Assembly: GCF_042434915.1 (NCBI RefSeq)
Contig: NZ_CP170198.1
Location: 2,170,001 to 2,234,000 of the forward strand
Length of the DNA stretch: 64,000 nt
Reading direction: 5' to 3'
Source: Aquimarina sp042434915
GTDB taxonomy: Bacteria > Bacteroidota > Bacteroidia > Flavobacteriales > Flavobacteriaceae
The notes below the pieces were generated by a model. The model saw only the letters and a list, made by a program, of their open reading frames with translations, ran no database searches and was not told the origin of the DNA. Made by a program: the position numbers and the translations under genes. Below are positions 9,242 to 17,705 of the stretch, piece by piece; within the stretch, counting starts at the first letter, position 1, and each line of letters opens with the position of its first letter.

Positions 9242-9319
9242 GCGTTAGGGATAGTAGTGAAAATCCCGAAGTCTTGCTTAAACAAGACAAGGATTACAGC
9301 GAATAGCCCGCTCGAACGC
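9242..9319 (+). ncRNA. Structured intergenic RNA element candidate
   Basis: Between the LolD-like gene and the symporter gene lies a short GC-richer block with nested complementarity. An outer stem pairs GCGTT (9242-9246) with AACGC (9315-9319). An inner stem pairs AATCC (9262-9266) with GGATT (9291-9295). An apical hairpin pairs GTCTTG (9271-9276) with CAAGAC (9283-9288). The pieces GCGTTAGGGAT and GGATTACAGCG...TAGCCCG resemble an element I have seen repeated between genes in many Flavobacteria. I cannot name its family with certainty. It could be a small RNA, a processed 3' UTR element or a dispersed repeat. Confidence 0.5.
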
Positions 9320-9410
9320 CCTCGTACTTAATTTAATTGCGCACTATTTTATCTTGTGCATTGTGCATCAAGATTATTTGTATTTTGCGATACATTTTAA
9401 ACTTTGATAC

Positions 9411-10850
9411 ATGCAACCTGTACAAATCATACTCTTAATTGGCGGATACTTTGGTGTACTGCTATTGATATCATACTTTACTGGAAAACAGTCTGGCAAT
9501 GATGCTTTTTTTAAAGCTAATCGACAATCGCCTTGGTATGTCGTGGCGTTTGGAATGATTGGAGCCTCGTTAAGTGGAGTAACCTTTATCTCGGTTCCTG
9601 GTTGGGTAGAAGCATCACAATTTAGTTATATGCAAGTAGTCCTTGGGTATATTTTGGGATATGCAGTTATTGGTTCTGTTTTATTACCACTCTATTATAA
9701 ATTAAATTTAACCTCTATTTACACGTATCTTGACAATAGATTTGGCCCCAGAGCTTACATAACTGGCGCCAGTTTTTTTTTACTGTCAAGAGTGGTTGGT
9801 GCCAGTTTCAGGTTATTTTTGGTAGCAAACGTCTTACAAAGTATTTTGTTTGATGCGATAGGGATACCTTTTTGGGTAACGGTAATTATTACTATTCTCT
9901 TGATATGGATGTACACCTTTAAATCAGGTATCAAAACAATTGTTTGGACAGATACTTTACAAACATTTTTTATGCTCATTGCTGTAGGGGTAGCTATTTA
10001 TTATATTTCTGCAGATTTGGGATTACAGGGCACTCACTTATTGGGATATATTTTAGATAGTGATTTATCCAAAACGTTTTTCTTTGATGATTTTAAAAGT
10101 GCTAACTATTTTTGGAAACAGTTTTTATCAGGTGCCTTTATAGCCATTGTGATGACGGGCTTGGATCAGGATATGATGCAAAAAAACCTTACATGTCGAA
10201 GTCTAAAAGATGCTCAAAAGAATATGTTCTGGTTCACTATTGTATTAACTATTGTTAATTTTGTTTTTCTTGGATTAGGACTATTACTTACAGAATATGC
10301 TTCGCAACATTCTATTGATGTACATAAGGATCAATTATTTCCCGAAATTGCAACTCAGGGTACATTAGGAATGGGGATAGCATTCTTTTTTGTATTAGGA
10401 TTAATTGCAGCAGCGTATAGTAGCGCAGATAGTGCACTAACCTCATTAACAACATCATTTAGTATCGACATTTTAAATATTGAAAAAAGATATGAACCAA
10501 TCAAACAGATTGTAGTTAGAAAAAGAATACATGTTTTATTCTCTATAGTCCTAGTATTAGTAATTATTGCCTTTAAATATCTAATTAAGGACGAAAGTGT
10601 CATCGAAAAGTTATTTGAATTTGCTGGATATACGTATGGTCCACTATTAGGATTATATGCATTTGGACTGTTTACCAAATGGAAAATTCATGATATGTTA
10701 GTGCCTGTAATTGCCATACTTGCCCCACTCTTATCTTATGGAATAAGTGTACATAGTAAAACTTGGTTTGGGTTTGAGTTTGGTTTTTTTATTTTAATCT
10801 TAAATGGTTTACTTACATTCTTAGGGCTAATATTGATTCGTAGAAAGTAA
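9411..10850 (+). CDS. Sodium:solute symporter (SSS/SLC5 family)
   Basis: A 479-residue inner-membrane transporter with about 13 hydrophobic segments. SSS family members couple Na+ entry to uptake of sugars, amino acids, vitamins or other solutes. Family features seen are the early GKQSGNDAFFKANRQSPWYVVAFGMIGASLSGVTFISVPGW-type TM2 region, the DTLQTFFML segment, the GLDQDMMQKNLTCRS loop and the AAAYSSADSALTSL helix, where Ser/Asp residues contribute to the Na2 site. The substrate cannot be told from sequence. Its 3' end overlaps the convergent CoA-binding gene by 24 bp. Confidence 0.9.
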   Translation: MQPVQIILLIGGYFGVLLLISYFTGKQSGNDAFFKANRQSPWYVVAFGMIGASLSGVTFISVPGWVEASQFSYMQVVLGYILGYAVIGSVLLPLYYKLNLTSIYTYLDNRFGPRAYITGASFFLLSRVVGASFRLFLVANVLQSILFDAIGIPFWVTVIITILLIWMYTFKSGIKTIVWTDTLQTFFMLIAVGVAIYYISADLGLQGTHLLGYILDSDLSKTFFFDDFKSANYFWKQFLSGAFIAIVMTGLDQDMMQKNLTCRSLKDAQKNMFWFTIVLTIVNFVFLGLGLLLTEYASQHSIDVHKDQLFPEIATQGTLGMGIAFFFVLGLIAAAYSSADSALTSLTTSFSIDILNIEKRYEPIKQIVVRKRIHVLFSIVLVLVIIAFKYLIKDESVIEKLFEFAGYTYGPLLGLYAFGLFTKWKIHDMLVPVIAILAPLLSYGISVHSKTWFGFEFGFFILILNGLLTFLGLILIRRK

Positions 10851-11186
10851 CACCAAGGTGCATGCAATCTCTATCTCGATTGCATTTTCTTTTAAAATTT
10901 TATACAACTCCGGGTTTTCTGTACCAGGATTAAAAATTACGCGTTTAGGTTGGAGAGATACAATATAATCATAATATTCTACTTGACGTCTTGGATTAAG
11001 ATATAGCGTTATACTGTGGATTTCTTGATACATTTTTTTTTCGGTATCGATATTGATATCCGCAACTGTACCAGATTTTAAACCTAATGCTACTGTATCG
11101 ATAGCATATCGACGTAAACGTTCAATAGCTAAAAATGAATAACGATTTGGCTTTGTAGAGGCACCGAGTACTAAAGTTTTTTTCAT
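10827..11186 (-). CDS. CoA-binding domain protein (YccU-like)
   Basis: A 119-residue protein made only of a Rossmann-type CoA-binding domain. It opens with MKKTLVLGASTKPNRYSFLAI (GxS nucleotide-binding turn) and continues with YQEIHSITLYLNPRRQ and the late RVIFNPGTENPEL segment typical of the YccU/COG1832 family. These stand-alone proteins bind CoA or acyl-CoA; the biological role is poorly defined. The gene is monocistronic on the minus strand and its last 24 bp overlap the end of the symporter gene. Confidence 0.85.
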   Translation of the reverse strand: MKKTLVLGASTKPNRYSFLAIERLRRYAIDTVALGLKSGTVADINIDTEKKMYQEIHSITLYLNPRRQVEYYDYIVSLQPKRVIFNPGTENPELYKILKENAIEIEIACTLVLLSTNQY

Positions 11187-11344
11187 GAAATTTTGTGTTT
11201 ACCTACAAATAAAGAGTTCTTTTTAAAGTTCAATAGCAAGTAAAAGTTAAAATATATCTTGATTATGTTAAAAGAAGGTTTTCGCTGTAACATCAAAAAA
11301 CAAAACTCGTCTTACTAGTATAAGATATAATTTTTAATAGATTT

Positions 11345-11450
11345 AGTTAGTTAGTTAATTGTTAATAATCAAATTTTATTCATAGTTGATGGTTAGTGTT
11401 ACTATTTGATTATTATAGAAAGCCGCTCCTTTAAAAAGAGCGGCTTTTAT
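11345..11450 (+). ncRNA. Candidate small RNA or leader with inverted repeat and terminator
   Basis: Inside a 420-bp gene-free region. It starts with a short TTAG-type tandem (about 11345-11360), followed by a perfect 11-bp inverted repeat: AATAATCAAAT at 11364-11374 and its complement at 11404-11414. An intrinsic terminator lies at 11419-11449. No plus-strand gene ends nearby except the symporter about 570 bp upstream, across an oppositely oriented gene. The terminator therefore suggests an independent short transcript, or the end of symporter read-through. The promoter is not identified. Confidence 0.4.
11419..11449 (+). terminator. Intrinsic terminator
   Basis: Perfect 10-bp stem AAAGCCGCTC (11419-11428) / GAGCGGCTTT (11438-11447) with a 9-nt loop, then a T-rich tail. 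It lies 160 bp upstream of the beta-barrel receptor gene on the same strand, so it insulates that gene from upstream transcription. Confidence 0.85.
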
Positions 11451-11608
11451 TTTTTAAAAAAAAATTGTAAATCCAATGTAACAATTTTTACATACTATCG
11501 TCTTACCTACATATACGTCTCATCAACGTAAAAAAATAAATCAACACAATTAAGTAGTTGGTTATACAAAGTACATTGTTAAACATCAATCAATCAAAAA
11601 ACGAACTA

Positions 11609-13978
11609 ATGAAAAAATCAACTCAGTATTTTACAGCTATTTGTATAGTATTCTTAACATACTTCGCAAATGCGCAACCTCAAAATTCTATCATGCTAGG
11701 ATCTGTTAAAGGACAAGTTGTCGATAAGATTTCTAAAGAGCCAATTCCTTACGCTACAATTAGCATACACGATTCGAAAAACACCATTATCAGTGGAGGA
11801 ATTACAACCGAAATTGGAAGTTTTGTTTTAAACGATATATCACGTGGTACTTACATTTTAAAAATTCAGTTTATTGGATATGAAACATATACATCTTCGC
11901 TAAGTATCCAACGAAAAAATGAAAATTTTGATTTAGGAATTATTGCATTAAACGAAGAAATAACATCACTTGACGATGTTACTATTGTAGCCGAACGAAC
12001 CACCATAGAGCAAAAGATAGATCGCAAGGTGATTAACGTAGGTAAAGACCTTACAACAACTGGTGGCAGTGCTGCAGAGATCATGAACAATATCCCGTCT
12101 GTTAACATAGATCAAGATGGCAATATTTCTTTACGCGGCAATCAAAATGTAAGAATTTTATTGGACGGTAAACCGACAAATATTAGTGCCGAACAGTTAC
12201 TAAAACAACTACCTTCAACGTCGATTAAATCAATCGAATTGATAACAAACCCATCTGCAAAATACAATCCAGAAGGAATGAGTGGCATTATTAATATCAT
12301 TCTGCATAAAAATAGTACTATCGGTCTAAACGGAAATATAAATGTTGGACTTAACTTTGATGAAAATGCGCGATTTAATAGTTCGATCGATTTAAACTAT
12401 CGTAGTGGTAAATTCAATCTGTTTGGAAATTACGGAAATACTACTCGTAAAAATTCGCAAGCTGGTTTTATACTTAGAGAAGATGAGCAGTCGCAACAAG
12501 TTTTTTCTTTTTTGGATAACACAAAATCTCATCTATTTAAAATTGGTATCGATTATTACTTAAATGATCATAATATAGTGTCTTTATATACAAATCAAAA
12601 TCTCTATAAAGGTAATACTACGGGTATCACAGATATTTTATTTACTAATTTCTCACAAGATAATGTATCACAACTCCTAATTAATGAAGGAGAGAATACT
12701 ACTTCAACCTATAATTTTGATTATAAACATACTTTTAAAGATGAGGAACATACTATCGAATTAGAGGTTGATTATAACACATTAGACCAAAATAAATCAG
12801 ATGAGTTTTTATTTGAAAGCACTTCACCATCGGTAAAAAATTATATTGATCGTATCGATAATAAAAGAGAAAACACCACTATAAACTTAGATTATATAAA
12901 TCCAATTTCTGAAACAGATAAATTAGAAGTAGGTTACGAGGCTCGATTAAGAAGAACTGAAAATAGATACATATCATCACTATTTCCAAACTCTCAATAT
13001 GCGTATGATCGAGACATTCACTCTGGATATATTACTTACGGAAAAAAGTTGGAGCAATGGTCCTACCAAATTGGTGCACGAGTTGAAAGTTATGAAGTAA
13101 CCGCTACTTTGGATAATCAGAAAATTTTTGAAGATGATTATATTACTGTTTATCCGTCTGCGTATATTAGTTATGCTCCCGAAGAAGATAATAGCTATCA
13201 ATTAAGCTATAGTCGTCGTGTTGATAGACCAGGATTAAATCAGGTAAATCCAATACGAGAATGGAGTACACCCAGAATTACATCTGTTGGTAATCCTGCA
13301 TTAGACCCACAATTTACCAATTCTATTGAGTTTAATTATACTAGAAAATTAGAAAAAGGTTCATTTACTGCTGGCGCTTTTTACAGACTGGTTAACGACG
13401 AAATTAATCAAAGACTTCTTGAAAATCCAGCTATTGAAAATGGACAAATACTAACGTATGATAATTTTGAGAACAACACGGCTTATGGTTTTGAGCTGTC
13501 TTCACAGTATAAGGTTAGTGCTTGGTGGCGGGTGAATGCTAGTTTAGATTTTTATGGCCAAACTCAAAAAGGAGTGGTGGAGCAAACTGCTAGAGAGGTG
13601 AATGCCTTTGTGTATAACTTCAAAATTAGCAACAGCTTTAAAGCTACAAAGAAAATAAGCTTTCAGCTTTTTGGATTTTATAGAGGTCCACAAGAAGGAA
13701 TTCAATTTAAAACTAAAGAATTATATTTTATCAATACTGGAGCACGCTACAACTTTCTGGAAGGAAAAGGAACTTTTAGCATCAACTTTAACGACATTTT
13801 TAATACTCAAAAATTTCGTTTTAGCAGTAACATACCCTATCCTCAACAAGGACAGTTTCAGGGAGAAACCCAAACTATATACTTGGGGTTATCCTATCGA
13901 TTTGGTAGCGGAAAGAACAGAAAGGTTGCGAGAAAAAATAGAGATTCTAATGAAAAATCTGGTGGCGGTATTCTATAA
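11609..13978 (+). CDS. Outer-membrane beta-barrel protein with carboxypeptidase-regulatory domain (TonB-receptor-like)
   Basis: An outer-membrane protein of about 789 residues. A signal peptide (MKKSTQYFTAICIVFLTYFANA) is followed by a CarboxypepD_reg-like beta-sandwich (GQVVDKISKEPIPYATI...), a plug-like domain (MNNIPSVNIDQDGNISLRG, VRILLDGKP) and a long barrel ending in NFNDIFNTQKF...GLSYRFGSGKNRK. This is the architecture of the 'outer membrane beta-barrel family' relatives of TonB-dependent receptors in Bacteroidota. The substrate is unknown and no SusD partner adjoins. I start at the ATG at 11609 because it begins a proper signal peptide; an in-frame TTG at 11558 is less credible. The C-terminal tail is very basic. 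Confidence 0.88.
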   Translation: MKKSTQYFTAICIVFLTYFANAQPQNSIMLGSVKGQVVDKISKEPIPYATISIHDSKNTIISGGITTEIGSFVLNDISRGTYILKIQFIGYETYTSSLSIQRKNENFDLGIIALNEEITSLDDVTIVAERTTIEQKIDRKVINVGKDLTTTGGSAAEIMNNIPSVNIDQDGNISLRGNQNVRILLDGKPTNISAEQLLKQLPSTSIKSIELITNPSAKYNPEGMSGIINIILHKNSTIGLNGNINVGLNFDENARFNSSIDLNYRSGKFNLFGNYGNTTRKNSQAGFILREDEQSQQVFSFLDNTKSHLFKIGIDYYLNDHNIVSLYTNQNLYKGNTTGITDILFTNFSQDNVSQLLINEGENTTSTYNFDYKHTFKDEEHTIELEVDYNTLDQNKSDEFLFESTSPSVKNYIDRIDNKRENTTINLDYINPISETDKLEVGYEARLRRTENRYISSLFPNSQYAYDRDIHSGYITYGKKLEQWSYQIGARVESYEVTATLDNQKIFEDDYITVYPSAYISYAPEEDNSYQLSYSRRVDRPGLNQVNPIREWSTPRITSVGNPALDPQFTNSIEFNYTRKLEKGSFTAGAFYRLVNDEINQRLLENPAIENGQILTYDNFENNTAYGFELSSQYKVSAWWRVNASLDFYGQTQKGVVEQTAREVNAFVYNFKISNSFKATKKISFQLFGFYRGPQEGIQFKTKELYFINTGARYNFLEGKGTFSINFNDIFNTQKFRFSSNIPYPQQGQFQGETQTIYLGLSYRFGSGKNRKVARKNRDSNEKSGGGIL

Positions 13979-14100
13979 TATATGTTAAAGTATTATAAAT
14001 TAAAATAGTTTTTGTAACACCTAATCATTTAAATCGTTTTTACTATAAACAGCATGGTTATGATTTATTTGAATTAGCCTTTAAAAAATTTAACCAAAAA

Positions 14101-14134
14101 AAAACGCGAAACCTGTAAGTTTCGCGTTTTTTTG
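14101..14134. terminator. Bidirectional intrinsic terminator
   Basis: Perfect 12-bp stem AAAACGCGAAAC (14101-14112) / GTTTCGCGTTTT (14119-14130) with a 6-nt loop and T runs on both outer sides. It sits between the convergent beta-barrel gene and fabH and can serve both. Confidence 0.9.
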
Positions 14135-14150
14135 TTTGTAAGAAAACGTA

Positions 14151-15158
14151 TTACCATTTTATAATGGCGCTTCCCCAGGTAAATCCGCTACCAAAAGCAG
14201 CTAAAACTACCAAGTCTCCTTCTTTAATTTTTCCATTTTCCCAAGCTTCTGTCAAAGCAATAGGTATTGAAGCGGCTGTAGTGTTTCCATATTTCTGAAT
14301 ATTGTTATATACCTGATCATCTGATAATTTGAATTGTCGTTGTACAAATTGCGAAATTCTCAAATTTGCTTGATGCGGAATTAGCATATCGATATCTTCA
14401 GCTTTGAAACTATTTGCTTTCAATCCTTCATTAATTACTTCAGAAAAACGTACTACTGCATTCTTAAATACGAATTGACCATTCATATATGGATAATACG
14501 GTATATCCTCTTGCGGATTTTCTTCAATGATTTCGGGTACCCAATGTTCTGTACTTGGCCCTATTAAAGATAGTTCTTTGGCATGCGCTCCTTCGCTATG
14601 TAAATGCGTGGATAAAACTCCATGATTTTTATCTTCGCTACGACTCAATACAGCTGCTCCTGCACCATCACCAAATATAACTGAAACGCCACGACCTCGT
14701 GTGGTCATGTCCAATCCTCCACTATGATTTTCACTGCCTATAATTAGCACATTTTTGTACATGCCTGTTTTTATAAATTGATCGCCTACCGATAAAGCAT
14801 AGACAAAACCACTGCACTGATTACGTACATCCAAAGCTGGTATGGTACGCATGTTCATCATGTCTTGTACTTGCACTCCGCCACCCGGAAAATACATATC
14901 AGGACTCAATGTAGCAAAGATGATAAGGTCTATATCATTATTGGTTAATTTTGCTCTTTCGATGGCTATTTTTGCTGCTTTTACTCCCATTTTGGCAGTA
15001 CTATTACCATCTCCTTTTTTTATGTGACGTCTTTCTTTTATTCCTGTACGCTCTTGTATCCACGCATCGTTGGTATCCATAACTTTGGATAGATCGTCGT
15101 TAGTGACTACATTGTCTGGAACGTAACTTCCTAATCCAGATATTTTTGAAGTATACAT
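14151..15158 (-). CDS. fabH: 3-oxoacyl-ACP synthase III (FabH)
   Basis: FabH condenses acetyl-CoA (or a branched acyl-CoA starter) with malonyl-ACP to begin fatty acid synthesis in the cytoplasm. The 335-residue protein has the full thiolase-fold Cys-His-Asn triad: Cys115 (NQCSGFVYAL), His262 (IPHQANLRI) and Asn292 (YGNTTAASIP). GSGFTWGSAIIKW closes it, as in FabH. It is transcribed alone, not with other fab genes, so it may be an additional FabH copy (starter-unit specificity cannot be read). A 28-bp perfect palindrome lies 107 bp upstream. Confidence 0.95.
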   Translation of the reverse strand: MYTSKISGLGSYVPDNVVTNDDLSKVMDTNDAWIQERTGIKERRHIKKGDGNSTAKMGVKAAKIAIERAKLTNNDIDLIIFATLSPDMYFPGGGVQVQDMMNMRTIPALDVRNQCSGFVYALSVGDQFIKTGMYKNVLIIGSENHSGGLDMTTRGRGVSVIFGDGAGAAVLSRSEDKNHGVLSTHLHSEGAHAKELSLIGPSTEHWVPEIIEENPQEDIPYYPYMNGQFVFKNAVVRFSEVINEGLKANSFKAEDIDMLIPHQANLRISQFVQRQFKLSDDQVYNNIQKYGNTTAASIPIALTEAWENGKIKEGDLVVLAAFGSGFTWGSAIIKW

Positions 15159-15264
15159 ATATTTTATGTGTGTATTTTATGTAATTGCTAATAATTACAT
15201 CTTTAATTTAAAAAACTGCAGGACAAGATATGTATATTAATGGTTTTGATAAAAGAATCTTCCC

Positions 15265-15292
15265 TTATTTAGTATGCATGCATACTAAATAA
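15265..15292. promoter_or_regulatory. 28-bp perfect palindrome upstream of fabH
   Basis: A zero-loop palindrome centred at 15278/15279; its core half-site is TTTAGTATGCA. It lies between the end of the ABC1 kinase gene and the fabH start, about 107 bp upstream of fabH. A loopless palindrome of this length suits binding by a dimeric regulator better than an RNA hairpin, and there is no T tract. The neighbouring TetR-like gene (16779-17450) is a possible reader, but that is inference only. Confidence 0.5.
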
Positions 15293-15431
15293 TTAGTAAA
15301 ACACTTCGTTCTCAATCTTTTCCTATCAATCAACTTTCATTTTTTTATAAAGCGAAAGGCATGCCAACCACAGCATACCTTTCTAACAACCTAACCAATA
15401 AATAAACAAACCAAGCTAATCAGGCGACTAG

Positions 15432-16739
15432 CTAAAGGTACCTTTCATAATTTTTGACCTCAACTGTGGCTTTTAGGTCATGTAATAAGTTATAGAGTCC
15501 AAAAAACGTTCTATTGATATAGAGAAAATGTTTACTTCCTCTATTACCATTCATTTTTCTAAGCTCGGTATCATTCGTATACTTTTCACTAAGTTCTGTA
15601 ATTCCATCCCAAAAGGATGTATCTGCAAAATCAAAACGATCTTTATTAAATGGTGTTGTAAACAAACTTAACATCTCGTAAAAGAGTTGCGAAAAATAAA
15701 CTCTTTCCTTTTCAGAATCATCATCACGCAAGATTTCTAATTCAAATAACTTCTTTTGAAAGAATTCAGGATTATCAATATTTTTTCTTTCTGCGAGCTC
15801 AAAATAAGGCGTGTAAAATTCCATAGGAACCTTTTTGACACAGCCAAAATCAATGGCTATTAAATTAGCATCATAATCTACCAAAAAATTACCAGGATGC
15901 GGATCGGCATGAACCGCTTTTAAAATATGCATTTGATACATATAAAAATCCCATAATGCTTGCCCAACTTTATTTGCTTTATCTTGATCCTTATTTACTT
16001 TTGCAAACTCACTTATATGAACACCTTCCATCCAGTCCATGGTAATAGTCCGCTCGCTTGAAAGCTCTTTGTAATATGTAGGAAACTTTAAATTTGGTAT
16101 TTGAGAGCAAGCATCAGTAATTTGTATACTTTGCGATACTTCCAGAAGATAATCTGTTTCCTCCAATAACTTACCCTCTACTTCTTTAAAAAATTTTTCT
16201 GAGTCCTTGCCTTTCAAATTAAACATTCTAATTGCAATAGGCTTAACCATAGCTAGATCAGAACTGATACTGTCTGCAACTCCTGGATATTGGATTTTCA
16301 CAGCAAGTTTTCTCCCAAATTTGGTTGCTTTATGTACCTGACCGATACTTGCAGCATTGACCGATTGAGTTGCAAACGTATCATATAATTCTTCTGGGTA
16401 TTTACCGAGATATTTTTTAAAAGTTTTCCTCACTAAAGGAGCCGATAAAGGAGGCACACTAAATTGTGATAACGAAAATTTTTCGACATAAGCACTTGGC
16501 AACAAACTTTTCTCCATAGATAGCATTTGAGCCACCTTAAGCGCACTACCTTTTAAATTTTTGAGACCATCATAGATATCTGCAGCATTATCCTCGTTTA
16601 ACTGGTCCTTAGTTATATCTGGATTCATTGCTTTTTTACTGTAATATTTCAAATAATTACCTCCTACTTTAACGCCAGTCTTAACGAGCTCTGTAGTTCT
16701 GCCTATCTTGGAAACTGGTATTTTATCTATTGTCTTCAT
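15432..16739 (-). CDS. ABC1/UbiB-family atypical kinase (AarF-like)
   Basis: A 435-residue member of the ABC1/UbiB/COQ8 protein-kinase-like family, ATPases linked to isoprenoid lipid and quinone homeostasis. Family features seen: the KxGQ-type helix (here LKGSALKVAQMLSME, with V in place of the usual L/F and A for G), the Ala-rich loop NAASIGQVHKA, the ATP Lys in KLAVKIQYPGV, Glu in LLEETDYLLE, the catalytic loop HADPHPGNFLV and the metal motif AIDFGCVK. The A-for-G change in KxGQ is unusual. It follows the TetR-like gene by 39 bp and is probably co-transcribed with it. Confidence 0.88.
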   Translation of the reverse strand: MKTIDKIPVSKIGRTTELVKTGVKVGGNYLKYYSKKAMNPDITKDQLNEDNAADIYDGLKNLKGSALKVAQMLSMEKSLLPSAYVEKFSLSQFSVPPLSAPLVRKTFKKYLGKYPEELYDTFATQSVNAASIGQVHKATKFGRKLAVKIQYPGVADSISSDLAMVKPIAIRMFNLKGKDSEKFFKEVEGKLLEETDYLLEVSQSIQITDACSQIPNLKFPTYYKELSSERTITMDWMEGVHISEFAKVNKDQDKANKVGQALWDFYMYQMHILKAVHADPHPGNFLVDYDANLIAIDFGCVKKVPMEFYTPYFELAERKNIDNPEFFQKKLFELEILRDDDSEKERVYFSQLFYEMLSLFTTPFNKDRFDFADTSFWDGITELSEKYTNDTELRKMNGNRGSKHFLYINRTFFGLYNLLHDLKATVEVKNYERYL

Positions 16740-16778
16740 AAGTAATTTATAAGTAAAAAATCAAAAATGTAATCCCTT

Positions 16779-17450
16779 CTACATGGTACGCTCTTTCCAA
16801 AGGAATTTACCTAAGTCAAGAATATTATTGAGCGGAGTATTGTCAAATACATCAAAAATTGTGTTTACCGATTTTTCGATAGCTACATCTGTCTTTTCAA
16901 ATCCAGCAGAATCATCATGCATCCAAAATTTCAATAAAAATAGAAATTGAACCCAAGCACCCTCAGAAAAAACAGTAACTGGATTTTTTGTTAATTTAAA
17001 TTGCTTCTCATTATTATCTTCTTCTATCAAGGTGGTAGAAAATTCTTTAATCTTCCTACGTAACCCTTTAAGTTGCTCCATATTCTTTAACATCATATCA
17101 TGTTCGCTTAAAGCAAAAAGTATGTAGCTTCTGTTTAAAGTCAACATCTCAAAAAAGCTGTAGAAAAAAGTTAACATTTTTTCTCTACTGTTAAACTGAT
17201 CATACTCTTGATTGGCATGCGCTACTTCTAGGGTCTTATCATATAGAATAGTCCAGATTTCTTTTTTTAACGCCTCGACACCCCCAAAATGCGTATAAAA
17301 ATCTGATTCTATAATTTTGTTCAGCTTACAAAATTTGTAGATAGATTTTGGATAAGTCTCATGCTCCAATACATACTCCATATACATTGTGATGATATCA
17401 AATTTTGACGGAGATTTTTTTGTTGTTACTTTTTTCTTTGTGGCTGCCAT
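16779..17450 (-). CDS. TetR-family-like transcriptional regulator
   Basis: A 223-residue protein with a Lys-rich N-terminal tail (MAATKKKVTTKKSPSK) followed by a weak TetR-type helix-turn-helix (about residues 18-65: KFDIITMYMEYVLEHETYPKSIYKFCK, then the recognition helix region ESDFYTHFGGVEALKKEIW). The rest is helical, as expected for a ligand or dimerisation domain. It is the first gene of a two-gene unit with the ABC1 kinase gene and diverges from htpG across 255 bp. The ligand and target are unknown; the pairing suggests control of lipid or quinone metabolism. The basic tail could aid DNA binding. Confidence 0.75.
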   Translation of the reverse strand: MAATKKKVTTKKSPSKFDIITMYMEYVLEHETYPKSIYKFCKLNKIIESDFYTHFGGVEALKKEIWTILYDKTLEVAHANQEYDQFNSREKMLTFFYSFFEMLTLNRSYILFALSEHDMMLKNMEQLKGLRRKIKEFSTTLIEEDNNEKQFKLTKNPVTVFSEGAWVQFLFLLKFWMHDDSAGFEKTDVAIEKSVNTIFDVFDNTPLNNILDLGKFLWKERTM

Positions 17451-17705
17451 AACTATTAAGTTTATGTAAAATTACTAATTGTTTACCTTTCAGGCGAAAA
17501 AGTTAAACAAATTGTTTGTTAAAGTTCTTTCAGAATTTTTGAAACTAATTGTACCATTAAATAACCTGCTATATAGTCGCTCACTCGATATCTTACTTAC
17601 AAAGTAGCTTTAAAATGTCAGTTTGTCAGCAAATTAATCTTGGTATTTTTTTTGACTATACACTACTTAATTAAGTAAATAAATAATCACAAAATATCAT
17701 TCTAT

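Noticed and set aside
11558..11608. TTG start extending the beta-barrel receptor by 17 residues
   Set aside because: The ATG at 11609 directly begins a normal signal peptide; the extension would bury it.
15355..15384. Imperfect hairpin (AAAGGCATGC / GCATACCTTT) as terminator of the ABC1 kinase gene
   Set aside because: It has a mismatch in the stem and, read on the minus strand, no T tract follows.
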